20,528 nucleotides of DNA from BOG-1184 sp964651515 (GCA_964651515.1 CAZYYB010000058.1:1-20528); one strand, 5' to 3'; numbered from the stretch's first letter, positions 1 through 6,316 are shown. Numbers and translations: made by a program. The notes: generated by a model from the letters alone, not told the origin.

Positions 1-81
1 CGCCGCGAGCACCAGTACCGACCTGCCGGTCTTTTGCCGCTCCCCGTCCGGGGAGCGGGACTCTTCCGATGCGTCGCTCAT
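1..81 (-). CDS. Partial N-terminus of an unidentified, possibly membrane-associated protein
   Basis: An ATG at 81 opens a minus-strand frame that stays open for 27 codons to the window edge. The nearest upstream in-frame stop is at 112-114 and no other start lies between. The visible peptide has a hydrophilic, charged beginning (MSDASEESRSPDGERQ), then basic residues, then a hydrophobic run (SVLVLAA) that could begin a membrane segment or uncleaved signal anchor. The ribosome-binding site is weak (GGGCGG just upstream). It would be the next gene downstream of the PII gene, separated by a candidate terminator. The product cannot be identified, and a spurious open frame is possible. Confidence 0.4.
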   Translation of the reverse strand, partial: MSDASEESRSPDGERQKTGRSVLVLAA

Positions 82-171
82 AACCGCCCGATCTGTTTTA
101 TCATGCCGTAGTCAATTTTTCCGCTTCCGGAGGAAACCCGGGAAGAGCCTGATCGCCCTATCCGGATAATG

Positions 172-195
172 AAAGGGGCCCAATTGATGAGCCCC
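172..195 (-). terminator. Candidate intrinsic terminator after the PII gene
   Basis: On the minus strand a 7-bp stem (GGGGCTC against GGGCCCC, one wobble pair) with a 7-nt loop is followed by TTTCATT. It lies about 50 nt past the stop of the PII gene, a sensible place to end the barrel/permease/PII transcript. The U-tract is short, so termination may be partial. Confidence 0.45.
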
Positions 196-243
196 GGTAA
201 AAAGCAAAATGGAAACACGGTTGAAAGCGAAGGTGATGTCACC

Positions 244-585
244 TCAAACGAGGGCCGAATCGCCTCGCTCGGCGGTACGGATACGGATGGCGTCGTCCAC
301 CGGGTGAATGAAAATCTTGCCGTCGCCGATTTTCCCGGTAGCGGCGGCGGCGCTGATGGCGGAGACGATTTTTTCGACATCCCCGTCCTTCACGACCAGT
401 TCCAACCGCGCCTTGGTCATCAGTTCGACCTTGTAGGTCTTGCCGCGAACCTGTTCTTCAATCCCCTTATGTATGCCATGACCCTCGATCTCCGAGAGCA
501 TCATCCCCTGGTACCCTACTTTATGGAGCGCCGCCTTAACGTCGCTCACTTTACCGGTCCGAATTATGGCTTCTATCCTTTTCAT
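244..585 (-). CDS. PII signal-transduction protein (GlnB/GlnK family)
   Basis: This 113-residue protein matches the normal PII length. PII trimers sense 2-oxoglutarate and ATP/ADP in the cytoplasm and control nitrogen transporters, enzymes and regulators. Visible hallmarks are the T-loop with Tyr51 in RGKTYKV (the classical uridylylation position), Lys58, the B-loop GKIGDGKIF (85-92) and the C-terminal IRIRTAERG with Arg101 and Arg103. An oddity is residue 39, usually the Gln that helps hold Mg and 2-oxoglutarate, which is His here (GHGIHKG). The ATG at 585 is chosen over an in-frame start at 603 because GAGGAGA sits just upstream of it. The gene lies 58 nt downstream of a permease that itself ends in a PII domain, so the two are probably co-transcribed. 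Whether it is GlnB- or GlnK-like cannot be decided from sequence alone. Confidence 0.93.
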   Translation of the reverse strand: MKRIEAIIRTGKVSDVKAALHKVGYQGMMLSEIEGHGIHKGIEEQVRGKTYKVELMTKARLELVVKDGDVEKIVSAISAAAATGKIGDGKIFIHPVDDAIRIRTAERGDSALV

Positions 586-605
586 CGTTTCTCCTCGATT
601 CAATC

Positions 606-628
606 GGGGTGGGTTTCAAACCCGCCCC
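606..628 (-). promoter_or_regulatory. Intercistronic hairpin between the permease-PII and PII genes
   Basis: GGGG-C-GGGTTT and AAACCC-A-CCCC form an 11-position stem with a single C/A mismatch around a one-base centre, so the RNA loop would open a few pairs. It fills most of the 58-nt gap between the two genes and ends about 10 nt before the Shine-Dalgarno of the PII gene. No U-run follows, so it is unlikely to be a simple terminator. It could act as an RNA-processing or stability element that sets the ratio of the two products. Confidence 0.4.
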
Positions 629-643
629 CCGTTGTAGGTGTTG

Positions 644-2527
644 TTATACCGCGTAAACGCCTTTTTCGCCGGTACGGATGCGCATGGCCTCTTTGGCGTC
701 CAGCACGAAGATTTTACCGTCGCCGAGCTGGCCGTTATTCAGGACCTCCCGCATGATCTCCATGACCTTGGGTACTTCCCAGTCGTTCACGACGATATCG
801 ACGCGGACCTTGGGGATGAAGGAAATCCTTTCGTTGATCGGTTCGACCCCTTCATCGACGTTACCCTTCTGCCGGCCGATGCCCTTGACTTTAGTGACGG
901 TCATGCCGAGCAGGAGATCTTCGTCCTTAAGCACTTCCGTGAGAATCCCCACCTTCTCCGGCCGGATCATCGCGGAAATCATCTTGATCCCGTAGGTCTT
1001 CTGCACCGAGGTGATGATGACATAAACGAAGCTCAGGAGCGCCCAGCCGCCGGCGATATAGAAGCAGATCTTGGCTTCGTTCTTGGAATCGGCATTACCG
1101 ATAGCGTAAAGGTAAATGATCGCCCCCAGCATGACAAGGTTGACAAGAACGCCCAATCCCGGAATGAGCGCATGTTTCAGGACGTTGAAATCCGCGCGCT
1201 TCCGGAACGCCACGATGGTCCAGACGCAGGTAAGCCCGTACAGAACGAACGTGCCGAAGTTGGATGCCAGGGTAATCCCGGTCAATCCCACGACCGATTG
1301 GACGCCGATTGCGGCGATGAGACTCGAAACGACCACCAGGGCCCAGATGGCGGTATGCGGCGTGGAAAAACCGCTCATGAAGCTCAGGAACTCCGGAACC
1401 TCCCTGGCTTCGGCCATCCCGTTGCTGATGCGGACGGCGGTATTCATGCAGCTCAACGTGGTCCCGATGATGGCGATGGCCACGGTAAGCGCCATGGTGA
1501 TCATCAGGCCGAACCCGAGTCCGGGAACCAGGCTATTGCCGATGAGCTTGGTCAGATCGCCGATCGGGGCGCTGGAATTCCCGGCCGCCGCCATGGCGGT
1601 AACGGTAGCGGCGGTGGCGCCGCTGCCGGTGGTGCCGGTCAGGGTGCTGCCGATCATGGTTCCCGTGGCGAAGTACTCCAGCAGGTAGGCGATAAGGCCC
1701 TGCACGATGAGGGCGATGATGATCGCCTTCGGGATATTTTTCTCCGGGCTCTTCGTTTCGGCGGCCAGGGAGGTGCAGCTTTCGAACCCGACCAGGATGA
1801 GGATGGCCACCGTCGATTGCACGAGAACGCCGCTGAAAGAGTGGAATTTGACGATGTCCAGCGCTCCGCTGAACGACCAGTCGGTGGCGTGCTGGGGATT
1901 GTGGACCCGATACCAGATTGCCAGGCCGCTGAAGATGACCAGCGTGACCCATTGAATGACATTGATCCAGATATTGGTCAGCGTGGAACCGGTAATGCCG
2001 CGGTAGGCAATGTACCCGGTTATAAAGGCAAACACGGTGCCGATGATCACCAGTTCGGGATTGGACAACGTTTTGCCGGTAAATTGGGTGTAAATAAAGC
2101 CGATTAAAATAGCCATCATCGCCACCATCACGCCCGGATATACCCAATAGAACAGGTGCGCGGCCCACCCGGTCGTCAGTTTGGCGACACGCGCCATGGA
2201 GGTCGGCGCCGCCCATCGCTTATCCCTGGCATTATTATCGAGAAATGCCTTTTCCGCAAAATAGGCGCAGCTTGCAAATCCGGCCTGCGGATATATCTTG
2301 GCAAGTTGTGCATAAGAAAGCGCGGTCAGGAATGCCACCACCAGGGCCAGAAGAATGCCCGGCCAGATGTCGGCGGCTACCGAGGCTCCGCTCGGTGCGG
2401 TGGCCGATGCCTGCATTTGATACGTGATCCATAAGAATGCTCCCGGGGCGATGAGTGCCATGGCGTTCATGCTGGCACCCAAAAGTCCGAGGGTGGGCTT
2501 TATGCTTGGAACACTTCGTTCAGCCAT
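644..2527 (-). CDS. APC-superfamily permease with C-terminal fused PII domain
   Basis: The protein has 627 residues. Residues 1 to about 510 form a polytopic APC-type transporter of roughly 12 hydrophobic segments. TM1 contains SMNAMALIAPGAF, and the segment after TM6 carries the amino-acid-permease signature GFESCT...ETKSPEKNIPKAI. Residues 515-627 are a complete PII domain: GMTVTKVKGIGRQKG (541-555, keeping the Gln39 equivalent at 553), Lys573 matching Lys58, the B-loop GQLGDGKIF (599-607) and MRIRTGEKG at the C-terminus. The T-loop is one residue longer than in GlnB and lacks Tyr51. Predicted role: inner-membrane uptake of an amino acid or other nitrogen compound, gated directly by its own cytoplasmic 2-oxoglutarate/nucleotide sensor. 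The ATG at 2527 has a GGAGGA Shine-Dalgarno. It lies 58 nt after a barrel gene and before a free PII gene. The fusion is seen directly, while substrate and gating are inferred. Confidence 0.93.
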   Translation of the reverse strand: MAERSVPSIKPTLGLLGASMNAMALIAPGAFLWITYQMQASATAPSGASVAADIWPGILLALVVAFLTALSYAQLAKIYPQAGFASCAYFAEKAFLDNNARDKRWAAPTSMARVAKLTTGWAAHLFYWVYPGVMVAMMAILIGFIYTQFTGKTLSNPELVIIGTVFAFITGYIAYRGITGSTLTNIWINVIQWVTLVIFSGLAIWYRVHNPQHATDWSFSGALDIVKFHSFSGVLVQSTVAILILVGFESCTSLAAETKSPEKNIPKAIIIALIVQGLIAYLLEYFATGTMIGSTLTGTTGSGATAATVTAMAAAGNSSAPIGDLTKLIGNSLVPGLGFGLMITMALTVAIAIIGTTLSCMNTAVRISNGMAEAREVPEFLSFMSGFSTPHTAIWALVVVSSLIAAIGVQSVVGLTGITLASNFGTFVLYGLTCVWTIVAFRKRADFNVLKHALIPGLGVLVNLVMLGAIIYLYAIGNADSKNEAKICFYIAGGWALLSFVYVIITSVQKTYGIKMISAMIRPEKVGILTEVLKDEDLLLGMTVTKVKGIGRQKGNVDEGVEPINERISFIPKVRVDIVVNDWEVPKVMEIMREVLNNGQLGDGKIFVLDAKEAMRIRTGEKGVYAV

Positions 2528-2585
2528 GATTAAATCCTCCGATGTTGATCATAAGTAATTCCCCTGTTCGATAACCATGTTGTCG

Positions 2586-3386
2586 TTACCATGTTTTGAA
2601 GTTGACATCAAGCTGCGTCGTTATTTTCCACTTGCCGTTGATATTCCGGTCGTTATAGAATATCGGGCCGGCAAGAACGCATATATTTTCATTGAAATTC
2701 CACGAGACGCCGGGACCTCCGCCGCCGTAGGCGTTATCGCCGGTGGCAACATCGGCGCAAACCGTCAGCCGGGTGTAGTCCGTGCCGCTTGCGGATTTGG
2801 CCGGGAGAAAGGAGCGGTCCCAGGCAAGCGTAATCCCCTGGTCGGCGTTATCGCCTGCAACCGTTCCGTCGGCATTAAAGCCCCGTATCGTTTTATTGCC
2901 TTCGTAGCCGCCGACAAACAGCCTGCCGATGATGGGAATGGTTTTTCCGATATTCAGGTAGCGTATGTCCAAATCGGTCGCATCGGTTTTGACGCCGACG
3001 TCAAACAGACCGACGGCGATCGCCGGCTGGCCCTTGAAAAAGGCATCCTCGATAAGGGCGAGCTTCGTATTTCCAAGAAGCGGGAAACTGCCTGCCCCCA
3101 TGAAATCGAGCCCTATCTCCATATTGACCTTGCTGAACGGAAGAATACCGACCGTATAGCCGACATCGGTCGGGAAGGCCGAGACCTCGGAGGCCGACCC
3201 GACATTTTGCGCCTCCGAGCTGGAGTTGGCGGGATGGAAGTAATCGTCGATGTCGAGATGCCCGATCCCGAATGCCTGGATGTCCGTGGTTCCGGCGGTC
3301 CATAGTTCGGTGGATGGGGTCGCGAACACACCGGCCGGGAGTCCAACGACAAAAGCGACGAGGGGCAGCAAACGGGACTTTTTCAT
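2586..3386 (-). CDS. Predicted outer-membrane beta-barrel protein, possible channel for the adjacent permease
   Basis: The protein has 266 residues. A signal peptide is clear: basic MKKSR, a hydrophobic core to about residue 20 and a cleavage site after VFA (20-22). The mature part alternates short polar and hydrophobic stretches (GYTVGILPF, MEIGLDFMG, AIAVGLFDVG, VSWNFNENICVL) with Gly/Asp/Asn-rich turns, and it ends in LDVNFKTW. A terminal aromatic residue after alternating hydrophobics is the usual beta-signal of outer-membrane proteins assembled by BamA. No named family is recognised. The ATG at 3386 has an AGGAGG ribosome-binding site. It is the first gene of the apparent barrel, permease-PII, PII operon, so a role in passing the solute across the outer membrane is plausible but inferred from context. 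Confidence 0.72.
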   Translation of the reverse strand: MKKSRLLPLVAFVVGLPAGVFATPSTELWTAGTTDIQAFGIGHLDIDDYFHPANSSSEAQNVGSASEVSAFPTDVGYTVGILPFSKVNMEIGLDFMGAGSFPLLGNTKLALIEDAFFKGQPAIAVGLFDVGVKTDATDLDIRYLNIGKTIPIIGRLFVGGYEGNKTIRGFNADGTVAGDNADQGITLAWDRSFLPAKSASGTDYTRLTVCADVATGDNAYGGGGPGVSWNFNENICVLAGPIFYNDRNINGKWKITTQLDVNFKTW

Positions 3387-3463
3387 AAAACCTCCTGTTG
3401 AGTGATGGTTGTCGGATACAATTCCGTAGGCATCTCAAATAAATTCTTACGCTATGTGTACAG

Positions 3464-3479
3464 TTCAAATCGCGTGCCA
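3464..3479 (-). promoter_or_regulatory. Sigma-54-like -24/-12 promoter for the barrel/permease-PII/PII operon
   Basis: Minus-strand TGGCACG-N4-TTGAA has a perfect -24 element with the correct 10 nt between GG and the -12 pair. The -12 box has GA instead of GC. It predicts a start near 3453, giving a leader of about 67 nt before the ATG at 3386. Sigma-54 promoters commonly serve nitrogen-controlled genes, which fits two PII modules in this operon. The mismatch at an important -12 base keeps this tentative; TTGAAC could alternatively be part of a sigma-70 -35 box, though no good -10 follows. Confidence 0.45.
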
Positions 3480-3486
3480 TCGGGAA

Positions 3487-3503
3487 TGAACGAAATTCGT
3501 TCA
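3487..3503. promoter_or_regulatory. 17-bp perfect palindrome, candidate operator
   Basis: TGAACGAAATTCGTTCA has two 8-bp arms around one central base. It lies directly upstream of the -24 element, centred near -42 of the inferred start. It looks like a binding site for a dimeric regulator. GAAC and GTTC are separated by 7 bp, not the 4 bp of the LexA-type box, so LexA is not proposed. Confidence 0.4.
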
Positions 3504-3520
3504 AAAAAGGCCATGGACGA

Positions 3521-3561
3521 TGCAAAAATGTGAAACAAGGGGTTTGTGGTACATTTTTGCA
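3521..3561. promoter_or_regulatory. Long inverted repeat, candidate enhancer (UAS) in the divergent intergenic region
   Basis: TGCAAAAATGT (3521-3531) and ACATTTTTGCA (3551-3561) are perfect 11-bp arms. Inner ACAA/TTGT (3535-3538, 3544-3547) share the same centre, 3541. That is about 88 bp upstream of the inferred sigma-54 start for the minus-strand operon, a typical distance for an enhancer-binding protein. It also lies about 155 bp upstream of the extended -10 promoter of the plus-strand EAL gene. The arms do not match the enteric NtrC consensus well, so the regulator is unknown. Confidence 0.45.
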
Positions 3562-3681
3562 CTAAATAAGCGGTGTGTTCCATGCATCTCCGTCGATTGT
3601 GCACTTATTAATGGATGGCCATCGCGATGCCGGCGCGGCAGCGTGGACTTTCGCGAAGCACTGGATTTTCAGGCGCATTCA

Positions 3682-3690
3682 TGGTATAAT
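3682..3690 (+). promoter_or_regulatory. Extended -10 promoter of the EAL gene
   Basis: TGGTATAAT is a perfect extended -10 (TGnTATAAT). The hexamer TGGATT, 17 bp upstream at 3662-3667, is a poor -35, as is usual for extended -10 promoters. Transcription would begin near 3697, about 32 nt before the ATG at 3729. Confidence 0.6.
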
Positions 3691-3728
3691 CGGCATGACC
3701 CGTTCTACCTTATTCCTGGAGACATCAG

Positions 3729-5036
3729 ATGGATGGCGATCTTCTCGATGGTTCGCGGCCGGAGACTCACAACCTCACGGCAGAAAAATTCGACGTTGCG
3801 GCAATTATTGCGGCGGAAAGCGTCGAGAGCTGGTTTCAGCCGATCTACTCCATAAAAGAGCGGAAGGTGATCGGTTTTGAGGCACTGGCGCGCGCGACAA
3901 ATCCTTCCGACGGGACAACCGTGGAGCCCATTCCGCTGTTTTACTCCGCATCCCGGAAAGGGCTGAACCTGAGCCTCGACCGCCTGTGCCGCCGGCGCGC
4001 CATCGAGGGCTTTGCAAAGCTCGCCGCCCTGGATCCCAATCTCATCGTATTCATGAACCTCGACGTCTCGATTCTTACCGACCAGATCGTCGGTTCCAAC
4101 AGCATCATCAACCTTGTCCGCGAGTACGGCATTGCCCCCGAACGGGTCGCCATCGAAATAGTCGAATCCCACGTACGCGACCAGATTGCCGTTCACCGTT
4201 TCGCCGCGGTCCATCGCCGCAGCGGCTTCCTGATCGCCCTTGATGACATGGGCGCGGGATATTCGAATCTCGAACGCATTCCGGCCCTCAAGCCCGATAT
4301 CATCAAGATCGACCGGACCCTCCTGGTCGATATCGAGAAGGACTACCACAAGCAGGTGCTCTTCGATTTCTTTATCCAGCTCTCGCATAAGATCGGCGCC
4401 ATGGTCATTGCCGAGGCGGTTGAAACACGGGAAGAGGCGCTCACCTGCCTCGAACGCGGGGCGGATCTGGTCCAGGGGTTCTATTTTTCCCGACCCGAAC
4501 GCCCCGAGCTCTCCAATATGTATAACGGCCTCTCGCTTGCCGTCGAAACCGGCATTCTTCTCAAGAAACAACGGATAGCCCGCTATGCCGAACACCAGCG
4601 GGTCAGGAAGTGCTATACCGGGATTGCCGATGCCGTGTGCGAAGCCCTTCGCCCGGCAACGCCGGAGGGACTTGACAATGTGCTCGGACGGACGGTCGGC
4701 AGGTTCCCCCAGGTGGAGTGCGCCTATGTACTGCACGAATCGGGCATGCAGATCAGCGCAACGGTGTTCCAACACCCTGAGGAGTGCCGCTGCCGGACCG
4801 CCCTCTTCAGCCCCGCGTCGGCCGGGACCGATCAGAGCGCCAAGGATTACTATATCTTTATCGGTGAATCGCAGAAGCAGTTTGTCAGCGAGCCTTATAT
4901 TTCCCTGGCAAGCGGAAATATCTGCATAACGGTCTCGACGCTCTTAAAGCATGACGGCGGAAGGAACAGCATCGTGTGCGTGGATATCGATTGCAAGGTG
5001 CCGGTGGACGAAACGGTGCCGGGTGTTGACAGATAA
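3729..5036 (+). CDS. EAL-domain c-di-GMP phosphodiesterase with C-terminal sensory-like domain
   Basis: The protein has 435 residues and no membrane segment or signal peptide. The EAL domain (about 33-280) hydrolyses cyclic di-GMP to pGpG. Catalytic features are present: the E51-A-L motif in GFEALAR, Asn110 in FMNLD, Glu146 in IEIVES, Asp172-Asp173 in LDDMGAGYSNL, Lys193 in IIKID, Glu229 in IAEAVE and Gln249 in VQGFYFSRP. It is therefore probably active. Residues about 290-435 form a separate domain with the stretch YYIFIGES...EPYISLASGNICITVS, resembling PDC/Cache-like sensory modules; that assignment is tentative. There is no GGDEF domain. The ATG at 3729 has GGAG upstream. It is the only plus-strand gene here and is divergent from the permease-PII operon, with which it shares a 342-bp control region. 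Confidence 0.9.
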   Translation: MDGDLLDGSRPETHNLTAEKFDVAAIIAAESVESWFQPIYSIKERKVIGFEALARATNPSDGTTVEPIPLFYSASRKGLNLSLDRLCRRRAIEGFAKLAALDPNLIVFMNLDVSILTDQIVGSNSIINLVREYGIAPERVAIEIVESHVRDQIAVHRFAAVHRRSGFLIALDDMGAGYSNLERIPALKPDIIKIDRTLLVDIEKDYHKQVLFDFFIQLSHKIGAMVIAEAVETREEALTCLERGADLVQGFYFSRPERPELSNMYNGLSLAVETGILLKKQRIARYAEHQRVRKCYTGIADAVCEALRPATPEGLDNVLGRTVGRFPQVECAYVLHESGMQISATVFQHPEECRCRTALFSPASAGTDQSAKDYYIFIGESQKQFVSEPYISLASGNICITVSTLLKHDGGRNSIVCVDIDCKVPVDETVPGVDR

Positions 5037-5130
5037 GGTGCGGCAGGGAAATAGCGGGAACATACTCAACCCTGCCGCCGGCAGTCCAATGCAGATAATC
5101 GACAAAAATTCAGCACGTCGCCAAGACCGG

Positions 5131-5183
5131 GGTGCACCATCGACGGAGGTGCATCGGAGCCGCATTCCGGTGCGATGCACCGG
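5131..5183. repeat. Cluster of GGTGCA/TGCACC inverted repeats between convergent genes
   Basis: Four copies of the GGTGC half-motif lie within 53 bp: GGTGCACC (5131-5138), GGTGCATCG (5148-5156) pairing exactly with CGATGCACC (5173-5181), and the perfect 17-mer CCGGTGC-GAT-GCACCGG (5167-5183). The cluster lies between the converging ends of the EAL and lipoprotein genes. No U-run follows on either strand, so intrinsic termination is unconvincing. It may be a stable 3'-end structure or a protein-binding repeat. Confidence 0.45.
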
Positions 5184-6137
5184 TTACGGGGTGGTCAGTA
5201 TTCCATAGCCGGACAAGCCGACAACGGTAGTATTCCCGGCAGCCATGCCCGTTATCGTGATCCCTGAGGGCAAATCCGGGTGAATCGTCCAGCCGATGCC
5301 GTCGGCGGAGGTCAGCACCGAAGATCCCGCGACGATAAAATTGCTGCCGTTCCAAACCACCGTATTGTATTGATCGTATCCCCACGTTCCTGAAAGCCGG
5401 GATGTCCAGTTGACGCCGTCGGGCGAGGTGTATAGTCCGGCACGGGTGCTGTATCCGCCGACAACGGCGACAAACAGGTTGGCACCGTAAGCTATTGCGG
5501 TGTTCGAATCGGTCGCATAGACGGTCGTGAATGCCTGGGACCATTGCGCCCCGTCGGTCGAGGTATAGGCGACGCCGTTTCCGAGGGCCGTAAACTGATT
5601 ATTCCCCCAGGCGACCGCCGCCGGAGTTCCCAACCCGATGGGGATGGAGCTCCAGGTGTTACCGTCGGATGAAACGAATGCATACGCGGTGTCGGGAGTC
5701 GCCCTGGTTGCCCCGACGGCAACGAATCGCGTGCCGCCCCGGGTCAAGGCGCATAACCGCAGCGACGGCTTTGAAAATTGCTCTTTCCAGGCGGCGCCGT
5801 CGGTCGCACTGAAAATACCGCTGTCGGTTATGACCACGAAAGTTGCCCCACCCCACGCCGCCGCAACAGGCCGGGCGGAAAGGTTGGAGATGTGCGCAAC
5901 CCAGGATTTTCCATCCACCGACGTCAGCGAAGTGTCGGCACCGACCAGCAGGAATTCCTTGTTGCCCCAGACGATACCGGCGCCGTTATTCATGAAATTG
6001 TTCGGTACCCCCGCCGCGCCGATGGTCCAGGTCATGTCCCCCGGGTCGTTTCCGGTGACAGTATTCGAGGATTTCGAACATCCTCCGACAAACGCAGCGA
6101 CGGCACAGAGAAACGAAACGGCAAAGAGTTTTCTCAT
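5184..6137 (-). CDS. Lipoprotein with beta-propeller-like repeats (YCF48/BNR-type)
   Basis: The protein has 317 residues. It begins MRKLFAVSF with a hydrophobic signal and the lipobox VGGC (Cys20), so it is expected to be lipid-anchored outside the cytoplasm. The mature part repeats a unit of about 40 residues of the form WG-x-FVAVG ... SxDGxxW (for example TSVDGKSW, SATDGAAW, SSDGNTW, TSTDGAQW, TSPDGVNW, TSADGIGW), typical of beta-propeller or sialidase-like repeats. No catalytic residues are recognised, so a binding or scaffold role is most likely. The frame is open upstream to 6593, but that extension is arginine/cysteine-rich and overlaps the next gene. The ATG at 6137 is chosen because it has an AAGGGAGA ribosome-binding site and starts a proper lipoprotein signal. 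A promoter candidate lies 56-85 nt upstream. Confidence 0.85.
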   Translation of the reverse strand: MRKLFAVSFLCAVAAFVGGCSKSSNTVTGNDPGDMTWTIGAAGVPNNFMNNGAGIVWGNKEFLLVGADTSLTSVDGKSWVAHISNLSARPVAAAWGGATFVVITDSGIFSATDGAAWKEQFSKPSLRLCALTRGGTRFVAVGATRATPDTAYAFVSSDGNTWSSIPIGLGTPAAVAWGNNQFTALGNGVAYTSTDGAQWSQAFTTVYATDSNTAIAYGANLFVAVVGGYSTRAGLYTSPDGVNWTSRLSGTWGYDQYNTVVWNGSNFIVAGSSVLTSADGIGWTIHPDLPSGITITGMAAGNTTVVGLSGYGILTTP

Positions 6138-6192
6138 GCGATTCTCCCTTGAGAGGTCCTTTTCGGGCGAGCCATTGCTACGACAGTAAAAT

Positions 6193-6222
6193 AATATAGA
6201 TTTGGCAAGAAAGCCGGGGCAA
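6193..6222 (-). promoter_or_regulatory. Candidate sigma-70 promoter for the lipoprotein gene
   Basis: On the minus strand TTGCCC (4 of 6 to TTGACA, at 6217-6222) is followed after 18 bp by TATATT (6193-6198, 5 of 6 to TATAAT), in an AT-rich patch within otherwise GC-rich DNA. The leader would be about 50 nt. Confidence 0.4.
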
Positions 6223-6261
6223 ACTTTTTTGCGGCAAGGGCATCGGTTGCGACGCAGCCGT

Positions 6262-6284
6262 CTCCGGCATTGCGGCGGCCGGAG
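6262..6284 (-). other. GC-rich hairpin downstream of the glycosyltransferase gene
   Basis: CTCCGGC and GCCGGAG form a perfect 7-bp stem with a 9-nt loop, about 33 nt after the stop of the glycosyltransferase gene. There is no U-tract on the minus strand, so it might stabilise the 3' end or assist factor-dependent termination. Confidence 0.3.
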
Positions 6285-6316
6285 CACCGCACGCTCTTCT
6301 CCCCTGTCATCGGGGT

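Noticed and set aside
124..150. Hairpin CTTCCGG...CCGGGAAG as terminator after the PII gene
   Set aside because: The stem is imperfect and is followed on the minus strand by an A-run, not a U-run. The hairpin at 172-195 fits better.
638..2107. Long plus-strand open frame of 489 codons opposite the permease-PII gene
   Set aside because: It is antisense to a gene with clear APC and PII motifs. Its composition (His/Asp/Gly-rich) is typical of a frame mirrored from a GC-rich coding strand, and it has no recognisable domain.
3487..3503. LexA-type SOS box
   Set aside because: GAAC and GTTC are 7 bp apart instead of 4, and no SOS gene is nearby.
3547..3561. Possible sigma-54 site TGGTAC...TTGCA on the plus strand for the EAL gene
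   Set aside because: The spacing between GG and GC is 9 instead of 10 nt and the sequence is part of the dyad arm. A perfect extended -10 promoter lies closer to the gene.
5131..5156. NtrC-type enhancer TGCACC...GGTGCA
   Set aside because: The half-sites are 9 bp apart instead of the usual 5, and the site lies between two converging gene ends where no promoter is expected.
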